Positions 21,724-29,591 of a DNA stretch of 64,000 nt are shown here, piece after piece (the stretch's first letter is position 1; every line of letters begins with the position of its first letter). The notes beneath the pieces were generated by a model, which worked only from the letters and a program-made list of their open reading frames with translations, was not told the origin of the DNA and made no database searches. Source of the stretch: Darwinimomas sp045600945 (GTDB lineage Bacteria; Bacillota; Clostridia; Lachnospirales; Lachnospiraceae); contig JAZRYX010000048.1 of assembly GCA_045600945.1 (NCBI GenBank), positions 1 to 64,000 on the forward strand. The letters are read 5' to 3'. The position numbers were made by a program, and so were the translations under genes.

Positions 21724-22323
21724 ATGAATATAGTATGTTTTGATATGGAGGGTGTACTTACACCGGAAATCTGGATAGCATTTTCTCAGGCAAGCGGTAT
21801 TCCTGAGCTTAAGAGGACGACAAGAGATGAGCCTGATTACGACAAGCTCATGAAGTGGAGGATAGGCATCCTTAAGGAGCATGGGCTTGGTCTTAAGGAG
21901 ATACAGGATGTAATCGCAACCATCGATCCGCTTCCGGGTGCAAAAGAGATGCTGGATGATTTAAGAAGCCGTGTGCAGGTTGTTGTACTCAGTGATACTT
22001 TTGAAGAGTTCGCCATGCCGCTCATCAAGAAACTGGGTTACCCGACTATCATGTGCAATTCACTTGAGGTTGCTCCGGATGGTGAGATACTTTCACACAA
22101 GATGAGGATATCACATTCAAAGTTATCTACGGTACGTGCGTTCCAAAGCATCGGATATGATACTATCGCATGCGGTGACAGTTTCAATGATCTTGAGATG
22201 ATACAGGCCAGCAAGGCAGGATTTTTGTTCAGAACTACGGAAAAGATCAGAAATGATTTTCCGCAGTATCAAGCATTTGAGGAGTATGACGATTTAAAGA
22301 ACGCCATTATAGAAGCATTATGA
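21724..22323 (+). CDS. thrH: ThrH-like HAD phosphatase (phosphoserine phosphatase / homoserine phosphotransferase)
   Basis: The 199-residue HAD protein has FDMEGVLTPEIW (motif I; the usual second Asp is replaced by Glu, DxE, as in ThrH), LSDTFEEFAMPL (motif II), and GDSFNDLEMI (motif IV). Pseudomonas ThrH dephosphorylates phosphoserine and can pass the phosphate to homoserine, linking serine and threonine synthesis. It is in a unit with malQ upstream and the sugar kinase downstream (4-bp overlap, ATGA). Confidence 0.85.
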   Translation: MNIVCFDMEGVLTPEIWIAFSQASGIPELKRTTRDEPDYDKLMKWRIGILKEHGLGLKEIQDVIATIDPLPGAKEMLDDLRSRVQVVVLSDTFEEFAMPLIKKLGYPTIMCNSLEVAPDGEILSHKMRISHSKLSTVRAFQSIGYDTIACGDSFNDLEMIQASKAGFLFRTTEKIRNDFPQYQAFEEYDDLKNAIIEAL

Positions 22324-23246
22324 TAATCACACTTACACTGAATCCATCAATAGATTTTATCGTTCACACGGATGAGCTCAAGGTTAATGCACTTAATCGT
22401 GTCAGTGCAGCTGTGTGCTCGGCAGGAAGCAAGGGAATCAATGTCAGTAAGACCCTTAAAGTATATGGAGAAGACAGCGTCTGTGTGGCAGTCCTTGCAG
22501 GAAAGGGTGGACGTGATTTTGCGGAATATATGCCGCAGGATATCATTTGCGATTATCTGTGGATAGAAAACGGTGAAACCAGAACCAATGTTAAGGTCAT
22601 GGACAGAAATGCCGACATGACTGAAATAAACGGTCCCGGACCTACCATGACCCAGTACGATGTTGATGCTCTGATGAATAAACTTGAGTCATACGCAAAG
22701 CCGGGCAATATATTCGTACTCGGCGGAAGTATAGTTCCCGGTTGCCCCAAAGACATATACAGACAGATAATCGAAATGGTTCATAAAAGCGGAGCCATGG
22801 CAGTGCTTGATGCCGACGGCAACAGCCTTAAAGAAGGTATCAAGGCAGGCCCGGATTTTCTTAAGCCTAACAGGTTTGAACTCGAACAGTTTTATGATAT
22901 GAGTCATCATGCAAGCGACGGAGAAATCGTGGAATTGGGCAGGAAGATGCTTGGAAACGGGACTATGATAGCTGTATCTGACGGAGGAGAAGGGTGCTTT
23001 GTCATCACCAGGGATAAAGCATGCAAGGTTCCCGTAATACCTGTAGATGTCAAGTCATGCTGCGGAGCCGGAGATTCTGTTGTTACGGGTATGATATACG
23101 GTCATGAGCATGGTATGAGCTTTGAAGATACTGTCAGACTGGCTGTTGCAACAAGTACAGGTGCGGTAACTACCGAAGGCACCGAACCTGCAACGCTGGA
23201 ATATATCAATGAATTGCAAAAGAAGGTTGTTATACAACCGCTATGA
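22320..23246 (+). CDS. 1-phosphofructokinase-family (PfkB) hexose-phosphate kinase
   Basis: The 308-residue PfkB kinase starts ITLTLNPSIDFIVHTDEL, has AGSKGINVSKTLKVYG (substrate glycines), GGSIVPGCP, and the ATP/anion-hole motif CCGAGDSVVTGMIYG with the catalytic Asp. The pattern fits 1-phosphofructokinase or tagatose-6-phosphate kinase. No fructose PTS gene or FruR-type regulator is nearby, so the substrate is uncertain. Its ATG overlaps the thrH-like stop. A terminator follows at 23268. Confidence 0.82.
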   Translation: MIITLTLNPSIDFIVHTDELKVNALNRVSAAVCSAGSKGINVSKTLKVYGEDSVCVAVLAGKGGRDFAEYMPQDIICDYLWIENGETRTNVKVMDRNADMTEINGPGPTMTQYDVDALMNKLESYAKPGNIFVLGGSIVPGCPKDIYRQIIEMVHKSGAMAVLDADGNSLKEGIKAGPDFLKPNRFELEQFYDMSHHASDGEIVELGRKMLGNGTMIAVSDGGEGCFVITRDKACKVPVIPVDVKSCCGAGDSVVTGMIYGHEHGMSFEDTVRLAVATSTGAVTTEGTEPATLEYINELQKKVVIQPL

Positions 23247-23267
23247 TGCTAAAATCTAAATAGGTAT

Positions 23268-23288
23268 GCATCCGTTCGGGTGCTTTTT
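23268..23288 (+). terminator. Rho-independent terminator upstream of pta
   Basis: GCATCC-GTTC-GGGTGC with one G-T pair, followed by TTTTT (23284-23288). It separates the malQ/thrH/kinase unit from pta-ackA. Confidence 0.75.
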
Positions 23289-23337
23289 CGATGTAATAAA
23301 CATTTGGTAATAATAACCATGAAGGGAGAATAACGAA

Positions 23338-24336
23338 ATGGCAATTATGGACAGCATCAAGGCTCGTGCAAAGGCTGATAAGAAGACTATCATCCTTCCG
23401 GAGTCTATGGACAACAGAACATTTAAGGCAGCAGAGGCAGCTCTTAAAGAGGGTATCGCAAACATTATTATCATCGGTACTCCGGAGCAGATTGAAGCAA
23501 ACAAGGGTGACTGTGACATCACAGGAGCAACTATCGTTGATCCGAATACTTATGAAAAGACACAGCAGTATGAAGATCTTTTTGTTGAGCTTCGTGCATC
23601 AAAGGGTATGACTCATGAAGAAGCACGTAAGATTATGCTCAGCGATTATGCATACTACGGATGCCTTATGATTAAGTCAGGTGATGCTGACGGTATGGTA
23701 AGCGGTGCCTGCCACAGTACGGCAAATACACTTCGTCCTTGCTTACAGCTCATCAAGACAAAACCGGGTACAAAGCTTGTTTCAGCATTCTTCCTTATGG
23801 ATGTTCCGAACTGTGAGTACGGTGATGACGGCGTATTCGTATTTGCTGACTGCGGTCTTGAGCAGAATCCGGATCCGGAGAAGCTTGCTGCAATCGCTCT
23901 TTCATCAGCAGAGTCATTTAAGCTTCTTACAGGCGGCGAGCCGAGAGTAGCTATGCTTTCACATTCATCAAAGGGATCTGCAAAGCATGATGATGTAACA
24001 AAGGTTGTTGAGGCAACAAGAATCGCTAAGGAACTCGCACCTGATCTTGCACTTGACGGAGAACTTCAGCTTGATGCAGCTATCGTTCCTTCAGTAGGCG
24101 CAAGCAAAGCTCCTGACTCACCTGTTGCAGGTAAGGCTAACGTCCTTGTATTCCCTGATCTTGATGCAGGTAATATCGGTTACAAGCTGGTTCAGAGACT
24201 TGCAAAGGCAGAGGCTTACGGTCCGATGTGTCAGGGTATCGCAGCACCTGTTAATGACTTGAGCCGCGGATGCTTCTGGGAGGACATCCTCGGAGTAATC
24301 GCCATCACAGCAGTACAGGCCCAGGCACAGGGATAA
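23338..24336 (+). CDS. pta: Phosphate acetyltransferase
   Basis: The 332-residue protein matches the short (single-domain) bacterial Pta: ILPESMDNRTFKAAEAALKEG, MIKSGDADGMVSGACHSTANTLRP, VFADCGLEQNPDPEKLA, AMLSHSSKGSA and PVNDLSRGC. It converts acetyl-CoA and phosphate to acetyl phosphate. The strong GAAGGGAGAA site and codon bias suggest high expression. ackA follows 26 bp later, the usual fermentation pair. A possible extended -10 (TGG-TAATAA) is at 23305-23313. Confidence 0.96.
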   Translation: MAIMDSIKARAKADKKTIILPESMDNRTFKAAEAALKEGIANIIIIGTPEQIEANKGDCDITGATIVDPNTYEKTQQYEDLFVELRASKGMTHEEARKIMLSDYAYYGCLMIKSGDADGMVSGACHSTANTLRPCLQLIKTKPGTKLVSAFFLMDVPNCEYGDDGVFVFADCGLEQNPDPEKLAAIALSSAESFKLLTGGEPRVAMLSHSSKGSAKHDDVTKVVEATRIAKELAPDLALDGELQLDAAIVPSVGASKAPDSPVAGKANVLVFPDLDAGNIGYKLVQRLAKAEAYGPMCQGIAAPVNDLSRGCFWEDILGVIAITAVQAQAQG

Positions 24337-24362
24337 ATATTATATTTTAGGAGAAAACATAT

Positions 24363-25559
24363 ATGAAAGTATTAGTTATCAACTGCGGATCTTCATCACT
24401 TAAGTATCAGCTTATCGACATGGACAACGAAGCAGTACTTGCAAAAGGACTTTGCGAAAGAATCGGTATCGACGGATCTATGCTTACACATAAAGCTCCG
24501 GGTAAAGAAGATTTTGTGACTGAGCAGCCGATGCCAACACACAAAGAAGCCATCGAGCTCGTTATGGCAGCTCTTACAGACAAGGATCACGGCGTTATTG
24601 AGTCAACAGACGAAATCACGGCAGTAGGCCATCGTGTACTTCACGGCGGCAATACATACACAGAATCAATCGTTGTCAATGAAGACGTTAAGAGAGTCAT
24701 CAGAGAATGCTTCGACCTCGGACCTCTTCACAATCCTGCAAACCTCATGGGTATCGAGGCATGCGAGGCTGCTATGCCGGGTAAGTCAAATGTAGCTGTA
24801 TTTGATACATCATTCGGTATGGGTATGGATGAGAAAGCATATCTTTATGCCATCCCATATGAGTACTATGAGAAATACAAAGTACGCCGCTACGGCTTCC
24901 ACGGAACAAGTCATATGTTTGTCAGCAAAGAAGCCATCAAGTTCGGCGGACTTGATCCTGAGAATGCAAAAGTAATCGTATGCCACCTCGGAAACGGTGC
25001 TTCTGTATCAGCTTCAATCGGCGGCAAGTGCGTAGATACATCTATGGGTCTTGCTCCGCTTGAGGGAGTTATCATGGGAACACGTTCAGGTGATGTTGAT
25101 CCTACAGTTCTTCAGTTTATTTGCAACCATGAAGGAATCGATGTTAACGAGATGCTCAACATCCTTAACAAGAAATCAGGTATCCTTGGCCTTTCAGGTG
25201 TATCATCAGACTTCCGTGATGTAGGTAAGGCAGCAGCTGAAGGCAATAAGAGAGCTCAGGCAGGTCTTGATGCATACGACTACAGGGTAGCTAAGTATAT
25301 CGGTGCTTATACGGCAGCCATGAACGGTGTTGATGCCATCTGCTTCACTGCAGGTGTAGGAGAGAATGACAAGGGAGCAAGAAAGAGAATCTGTGCTTAC
25401 CTTGAATATCTCGGCGTTAAGATTGATGATGAGAAGAACGATGTCCGCGGAGAAGAGAGAGTTATCTCTACAGATGATTCCAAGGTCAAGGTTATGCTCA
25501 TCCCGACAAACGAAGAACTTGCAATCGCAAGAGAGACAGTAAGACTTACAGCAAAATAA
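24363..25559 (+). CDS. ackA: Acetate kinase
   Basis: The 398-residue ASKHA-fold kinase has the N-terminal VINCGSSSLKYQL, HRVLHGG, VFDTSFG, YGFHGTSH, HLGNGASV and FTAGVGEN motifs of acetate kinase. It makes ATP and acetate from acetyl phosphate made by the upstream Pta. TAGGAGA precedes the start. A GC-rich hairpin follows the stop (25575-25598). Confidence 0.97.
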   Translation: MKVLVINCGSSSLKYQLIDMDNEAVLAKGLCERIGIDGSMLTHKAPGKEDFVTEQPMPTHKEAIELVMAALTDKDHGVIESTDEITAVGHRVLHGGNTYTESIVVNEDVKRVIRECFDLGPLHNPANLMGIEACEAAMPGKSNVAVFDTSFGMGMDEKAYLYAIPYEYYEKYKVRRYGFHGTSHMFVSKEAIKFGGLDPENAKVIVCHLGNGASVSASIGGKCVDTSMGLAPLEGVIMGTRSGDVDPTVLQFICNHEGIDVNEMLNILNKKSGILGLSGVSSDFRDVGKAAAEGNKRAQAGLDAYDYRVAKYIGAYTAAMNGVDAICFTAGVGENDKGARKRICAYLEYLGVKIDDEKNDVRGEERVISTDDSKVKVMLIPTNEELAIARETVRLTAK

Positions 25560-25574
25560 ATTTTTGTTCAGAAT

Positions 25575-25598
25575 ATGCCCGGCTCTTTGGCCGGGCAT
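25575..25598 (+). terminator. Hairpin after ackA (weak terminator)
   Basis: ATGCCCGGC (25575-25583) pairs with GCCGGGCAT (25590-25598) across a 6-base loop. The tail (TTATCATG) has few T residues, so termination may be partial, with read-through to the ABC transporter gene. Confidence 0.55.
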
Positions 25599-25603
25599 TT
25601 ATC

Positions 25604-27343
25604 ATGTATTACAAGGTTATGAAAGACTATTTATCGATATTAAAATACTACAAACCATATAAGTTTTTGTTTTTTTCTGATCTGATAGCGGCTGCTATAA
25701 GCGCAGGAATAGCGCTTGTCATTCCGCTTATAATAAGGAATATCACAGGTAATCTTATATTTCTTCCTGCGCAGGAAGGCATGCCGATCATATTAAAACT
25801 TGGTGTTATTATGATCGTTCTGCTGATAATCAGTTATCTCTGCGAGAGATATGCCGTATATTTCGGTCATGTGCAGGGCACTTATCAGGAACGGGATATG
25901 AGGTCCGAACTTTTCGACCATCTGCAGAAACTCAGCTTTTCTTATTATGACAATGCAAAGATCGGTTCTATACTCAGTCGTATAACAACAGATCTTTTTG
26001 ACATAACGGAGCTTCTTCATCACGGACCGGAGAATCTTATTATCTATACGATAAAGATGCTGGGCTCATTTATTATTCTCTGTACTATAAACCTGAAACT
26101 TGCCCTTATCGCACTTGTTATGGTCATATTGATGGCGGTAATTGTCATATTAACCCATAATAAGTTTTCTGAGGCTTATGTCGCAAGACGTGCAGCTATG
26201 GCAGATATGTCAGCACAACTTGAGGATTCTCTTTCCGGTATCAGAGTAGTCAAATCATTTACAAATGAGGACCATGAGAAAGAGAATTTTGAAAAGGTCA
26301 ATGAAGCACATGTAAAGACTAAGCTTACAACTTATAATTATATGTCCCGTTACTTTGCTTCGATGCATGTTCTGTGTACGGCAATTACCGTTGTTGCTGT
26401 TGTTGCAGGATCTTTGTTTATTTCCGGAGGACAGATGACGATTTCGGATATGGTATCATTTATCCTCTATATTGCCCTGTTTACGGATCCGGTTAACAGA
26501 CTGGTTGATTTTACAGAGATGTTCCATAATGGATTTTCAGGTTATCAGAGATTCTGTGAGATTATGAGCATCGAACCGGATATAGTAGATGCACCTGATG
26601 CAGTTACGCTTGAAACGAACGACGGAGATGTTGAGTTTGATGATGTGAGTTTCCATTATAAGGATACGGATCAGATTGTGCTGAATCATATTAATCTCAG
26701 TATCAGATCAGGAGAGTTTGTCGCAGTATGCGGTCCGTCCGGTGCAGGAAAGACGACGCTTTCAAGCCTTATCCCGAGATTCTATGATGTTACAGGCGGT
26801 TCACTTAAGATAGATGGTATAGATGTACGAAAAATCAAGTTGGATTCTCTCAGGGCTCATATAGGAATTGTTCAGCAGGATGTATATCTTTTTGCAGGAA
26901 CTGTCATAGAAAATATTATGTACGGGAAAACAGATGCCACCAGGGAGGAATGTATTGAGGCGGCAAAGGCGGCTAACGCTCATGGTTTTATTATGGAGCT
27001 TCCCGACGGTTATGATACTTATATCGGACAGCGTGGAGTCAAACTTTCCGGAGGTCAGAAACAAAGAATATCGATTGCAAGAGTATTCTTAAAAAATCCG
27101 CCGATCCTGATTTTCGATGAGGCAACAAGTGCACTTGACAATGAATCCGAGAGAGTTGTTCAGGAGTCGTTGGAATCACTTGCCAGAGGACGTACAACAT
27201 TTGTTATCGCACATCGCCTTTCAACGATTCAAAATGCCCCCAGAATCCTTGTCATGGCAGACGATTGTATTGCTGAAGAGGGTACTCATGACGAACTGAT
27301 GAGAAAAAACGGCATTTATGCAGATTTGTACAGTAAGAGATGA
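25604..27343 (+). CDS. ABC transporter, fused permease and ATPase (multidrug/lipid exporter type)
   Basis: The 579-residue half-transporter has six transmembrane helices (about 1-320, ABC type I exporter fold) and a nucleotide-binding domain with GPSGAGKTT (Walker A, about 382-390), LSGGQKQRISIARV (signature), ILIFDEATSALD (Walker B) and AHRLST (H-loop). It is encoded alone, so it would work as a homodimer; the substrate is unknown. The start is unclear: neither ATG 25604 nor ATG 25619 (MKDYLSILKYYKPYK) has a good ribosome site, and the latter better matches typical family starts. Confidence 0.88.
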   Translation: MYYKVMKDYLSILKYYKPYKFLFFSDLIAAAISAGIALVIPLIIRNITGNLIFLPAQEGMPIILKLGVIMIVLLIISYLCERYAVYFGHVQGTYQERDMRSELFDHLQKLSFSYYDNAKIGSILSRITTDLFDITELLHHGPENLIIYTIKMLGSFIILCTINLKLALIALVMVILMAVIVILTHNKFSEAYVARRAAMADMSAQLEDSLSGIRVVKSFTNEDHEKENFEKVNEAHVKTKLTTYNYMSRYFASMHVLCTAITVVAVVAGSLFISGGQMTISDMVSFILYIALFTDPVNRLVDFTEMFHNGFSGYQRFCEIMSIEPDIVDAPDAVTLETNDGDVEFDDVSFHYKDTDQIVLNHINLSIRSGEFVAVCGPSGAGKTTLSSLIPRFYDVTGGSLKIDGIDVRKIKLDSLRAHIGIVQQDVYLFAGTVIENIMYGKTDATREECIEAAKAANAHGFIMELPDGYDTYIGQRGVKLSGGQKQRISIARVFLKNPPILIFDEATSALDNESERVVQESLESLARGRTTFVIAHRLSTIQNAPRILVMADDCIAEEGTHDELMRKNGIYADLYSKR

Positions 27344-27350
27344 AATTCTA

Positions 27351-27378
27351 TTGACTTTTATCGCCCCTATGCTATAAT
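27351..27378 (+). promoter_or_regulatory. Promoter of rpmF
   Basis: TTGACT (27351-27356), 16-bp spacer, TATAAT (27373-27378) with an extended TGC directly before it. A strong promoter is expected for a ribosomal protein gene. Confidence 0.8.
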
Positions 27379-27416
27379 ATCAAAGTTGCAAATTGTTGAC
27401 GAAGGAGGTGTTACAC

Positions 27417-27596
27417 GTGTCAATTTGTCCAAAGAATAGAACTTCCAGAGGAAGAAGAGACAAGAGAAGAGCTAATTGGAAGATGTCCGCTCCTACACTT
27501 GTAAAATGCAGTAAATGCGGCGCACTTATGATGCCTCATCGCGTTTGCAAGGCTTGCGGTTCATACAATAAGCGTGAAATCGTATCAGCTGAATAA
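27417..27596 (+). CDS. rpmF: 50S ribosomal protein bL32
   Basis: The 59-residue protein starts at GTG 27417 after GAAGGAGGTG; a longer frame from 27393 lacks a ribosome site. It has the L32 core RTSRGRRDKRRANWKM and a four-cysteine zinc ribbon, CSKCG and CKACG (about 31-47). Its opening (MSICPKNRTS) differs from the common MAVPKRKTS. It lies before plsX as in many Firmicutes but has its own promoter and terminator. Confidence 0.95.
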   Translation: MSICPKNRTSRGRRDKRRANWKMSAPTLVKCSKCGALMMPHRVCKACGSYNKREIVSAE

Positions 27597-27619
27597 TTAT
27601 ATAACTGATTTGACTAATT

Positions 27620-27645
27620 AAAGACCCTCAAAAAGGGTCTTTTTT
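27620..27645 (+). terminator. Rho-independent terminator after rpmF
   Basis: AAAGACCCT and AGGGTCTTT form a 9-bp stem with a short A-rich loop, followed by T residues. Confidence 0.85.
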
Positions 27646-27658
27646 AGTTCATTTACGG

Positions 27659-27687
27659 TTGATATTTTACGGGGTATAAAGTATCAT
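27659..27687 (+). promoter_or_regulatory. Promoter of the plsX-acpP-rnc-smc-ftsY operon
   Basis: TTGATA (27659-27664), 17-bp spacer, TATCAT (27682-27687), 26 bp before the plsX ATG. No FapR-type palindrome (TTAGTACCTNNTACTAA-like) is visible around it. Confidence 0.55.
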
Positions 27688-27712
27688 TTTAGATGGATAA
27701 TGAGGTAATTAT

Positions 27713-28684
27713 ATGATAAAAATTGCAATTGACGCAATGGGAGGAGACAACGCACCTGAGGAAGTGGTCAAAGGTGCTGTTTGTGCTGTAAACAAATGCT
27801 CCGAGGTTCAGGTTTTTCTCGTCGGCAAACAAGATGTAGTAGAGTCTCTTCTTATTAATACACAATATGATGCAGACAGACTTTCCATAGTAAATGCCTC
27901 TGAAGTCATCGAAACCGGAGAACATCCCGTTCAGGCGATACGGTCAAAGAAAGATTCATCGATGTCGGTCGGCATGAAAATGGTTCACAACAAAGAGGCA
28001 GATGCCTTCATATCAGCCGGTAATTCAGGGGCGCTTATGGTAGGTGCACAGGTACTGGTCGGACGTGAGAAAGGGATAGACCGCGCACCATTTGTATGTG
28101 TACTTCCGCATGCCAAAGGGACTTCACTTCTTCTGGATGCCGGGGCCAATGTTGACGTTCGTCCGGATCATCTTGTTATCTTTGCAAAACTCGGATCCGA
28201 ATATCTTAAGAAGACAACCGGAAAGGATAATCCTACTGTAGGACTTATAAACATAGGTACCGAGGAAACAAAAGGCAATGAACTCACGAAAGCCGCTTAT
28301 GAGCTTTTGAAACAGGACGAAGAAATCAATTTTGTAGGAAATGTGGAGCCTACGGGTTTGACAGCCGGAGCGGCAGATATTCTTGTATGTGACGGGTTTA
28401 CCGGAAATACAATCGTAAAGATGTATGAAGGTCTTGGAAAGCTTATGCTCGGGACAATCAAAAAAAGCTTCATGAAGAGTCTTAAAACCAAAATCGGAGC
28501 ACTTTTGGTCAAAAAGGCGCTTAAGGAGGAACTAAAGCCTTTTGATTCTCATCAATACGGTGGAGCACCGATACTCGGACTTAAGGGTCTTGTTATGAAG
28601 ACACACGGTAATGCGTGCGAACAGGAATTTGCGAATACGATAATACAATGCGTTGAATATATTAATAACAGGAGGGAGTATTAA
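27713..28684 (+). CDS. plsX: Phosphate acyltransferase PlsX
   Basis: The 323-residue protein starts KIAIDAMGGDNAPEEVVKGA and has SAGNSGALMVGAQ, LLDAGANVDV, GNVEPTGL and CDGFTGNTIVKMYEG, all typical of PlsX. It turns acyl-ACP into acyl phosphate for PlsY, which is encoded at 49.6 kb. It is the first gene of a tight operon; its stop overlaps the acpP start by one base. It has a GAGGTA ribosome site. Confidence 0.97.
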   Translation: MIKIAIDAMGGDNAPEEVVKGAVCAVNKCSEVQVFLVGKQDVVESLLINTQYDADRLSIVNASEVIETGEHPVQAIRSKKDSSMSVGMKMVHNKEADAFISAGNSGALMVGAQVLVGREKGIDRAPFVCVLPHAKGTSLLLDAGANVDVRPDHLVIFAKLGSEYLKKTTGKDNPTVGLINIGTEETKGNELTKAAYELLKQDEEINFVGNVEPTGLTAGAADILVCDGFTGNTIVKMYEGLGKLMLGTIKKSFMKSLKTKIGALLVKKALKEELKPFDSHQYGGAPILGLKGLVMKTHGNACEQEFANTIIQCVEYINNRREY

Positions 28685-28914
28685 TGGAGTTTGAAAAAAT
28701 AAGGGACATTATCTGTGAAGTGCTGAGTGTTGAACCGGAAGAGGTAACATTATCAACAAATATAATTGATGATCTTGGCGCTGATTCTCTGGATGTATTT
28801 CAGATAGTAATGGCTATTGAGGAAGAGTATGATGTTGAGATCCCTCAGGAAGAAACTGAAAAAATAAAAACAGTGGGTGATGCTGTAGAAGCAATAAAGG
28901 CTATACAGAAATGA
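28684..28914 (+). CDS. acpP: Acyl carrier protein
   Basis: A 76-residue acidic four-helix protein with the 4'-phosphopantetheine attachment serine in LGADSLDVFQIVMAIEE (Ser about 37). It carries acyl chains for fatty acid and phospholipid synthesis. It overlaps plsX by one base and rnc by 4 bp. Confidence 0.97.
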   Translation: MEFEKIRDIICEVLSVEPEEVTLSTNIIDDLGADSLDVFQIVMAIEEEYDVEIPQEETEKIKTVGDAVEAIKAIQK

Positions 28915-29588
28915 GACATCCTGAGTTTGAAAAACTTGAAGAAGCAATAGGATATCATTTCAAAGATGAATCGCTTTTGGAACTTGCGATGACTCACAGC
29001 TCATATGCCAATGAGCATAAACTTGAGTCCAACGAACGCATGGAGTTCCTCGGGGATGCAGTTCTCGAGCTTGTGAGCAGTGAGTTCCTTTATAATAAGT
29101 ATCCGGATCTTCCGGAAGGTGAGATGACCAGGATACGTGCAAGCTTTGTGTGTGAGACGGCGCTTTTTGCCATATCGGATAAGATAAACCTAAGTGATTA
29201 TATTCTTCTCGGAAAAGGAGAAGATGCGACAGGCGGACGTGACAGGGCAAGCGTTGTTTCGGATGCATTTGAGTCTCTGCTGGGTGCAATATATCTTGAC
29301 GGTGGATTTGACAGTGCAAAAAGGGTTATTCTCGACTGCATATTCAGTGATCTTGATCAAAAGTTTTTTATCGACAGTAAGACTATGCTACAGGAAGTTC
29401 TGCAGGGTGAGGGTTTAAAAGATCCCGACTATTTTGTCGTGAGAGAATCAGGACCGGATCATGATAAGAGATATACAGTTCAGGTGAAGTCAGGAGAGAG
29501 ACTTTTAGGTGAAGGAACTGATACCAGCAAGAAAAGAGCGGCTCAGGCTGCAGCTAAAGCTGCATTAAAAAAACTTGGTAAGGTGTGA
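28911..29588 (+). CDS. rnc: Ribonuclease III
   Basis: The 225-residue protein has the catalytic signature NERMEFLGDAVLELVSSEFL (about 39-58), the second acidic site in SDAFESLLGAIYLDGG, and a C-terminal double-stranded RNA-binding domain (about 155-224, ending KKRAAQAAAKAALKKLG). It matures rRNA and cuts structured mRNAs. It is in the usual place between acpP and smc. Confidence 0.97.
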   Translation: MRHPEFEKLEEAIGYHFKDESLLELAMTHSSYANEHKLESNERMEFLGDAVLELVSSEFLYNKYPDLPEGEMTRIRASFVCETALFAISDKINLSDYILLGKGEDATGGRDRASVVSDAFESLLGAIYLDGGFDSAKRVILDCIFSDLDQKFFIDSKTMLQEVLQGEGLKDPDYFVVRESGPDHDKRYTVQVKSGERLLGEGTDTSKKRAAQAAAKAALKKLGKV

Positions 29589-29591
29589 CCT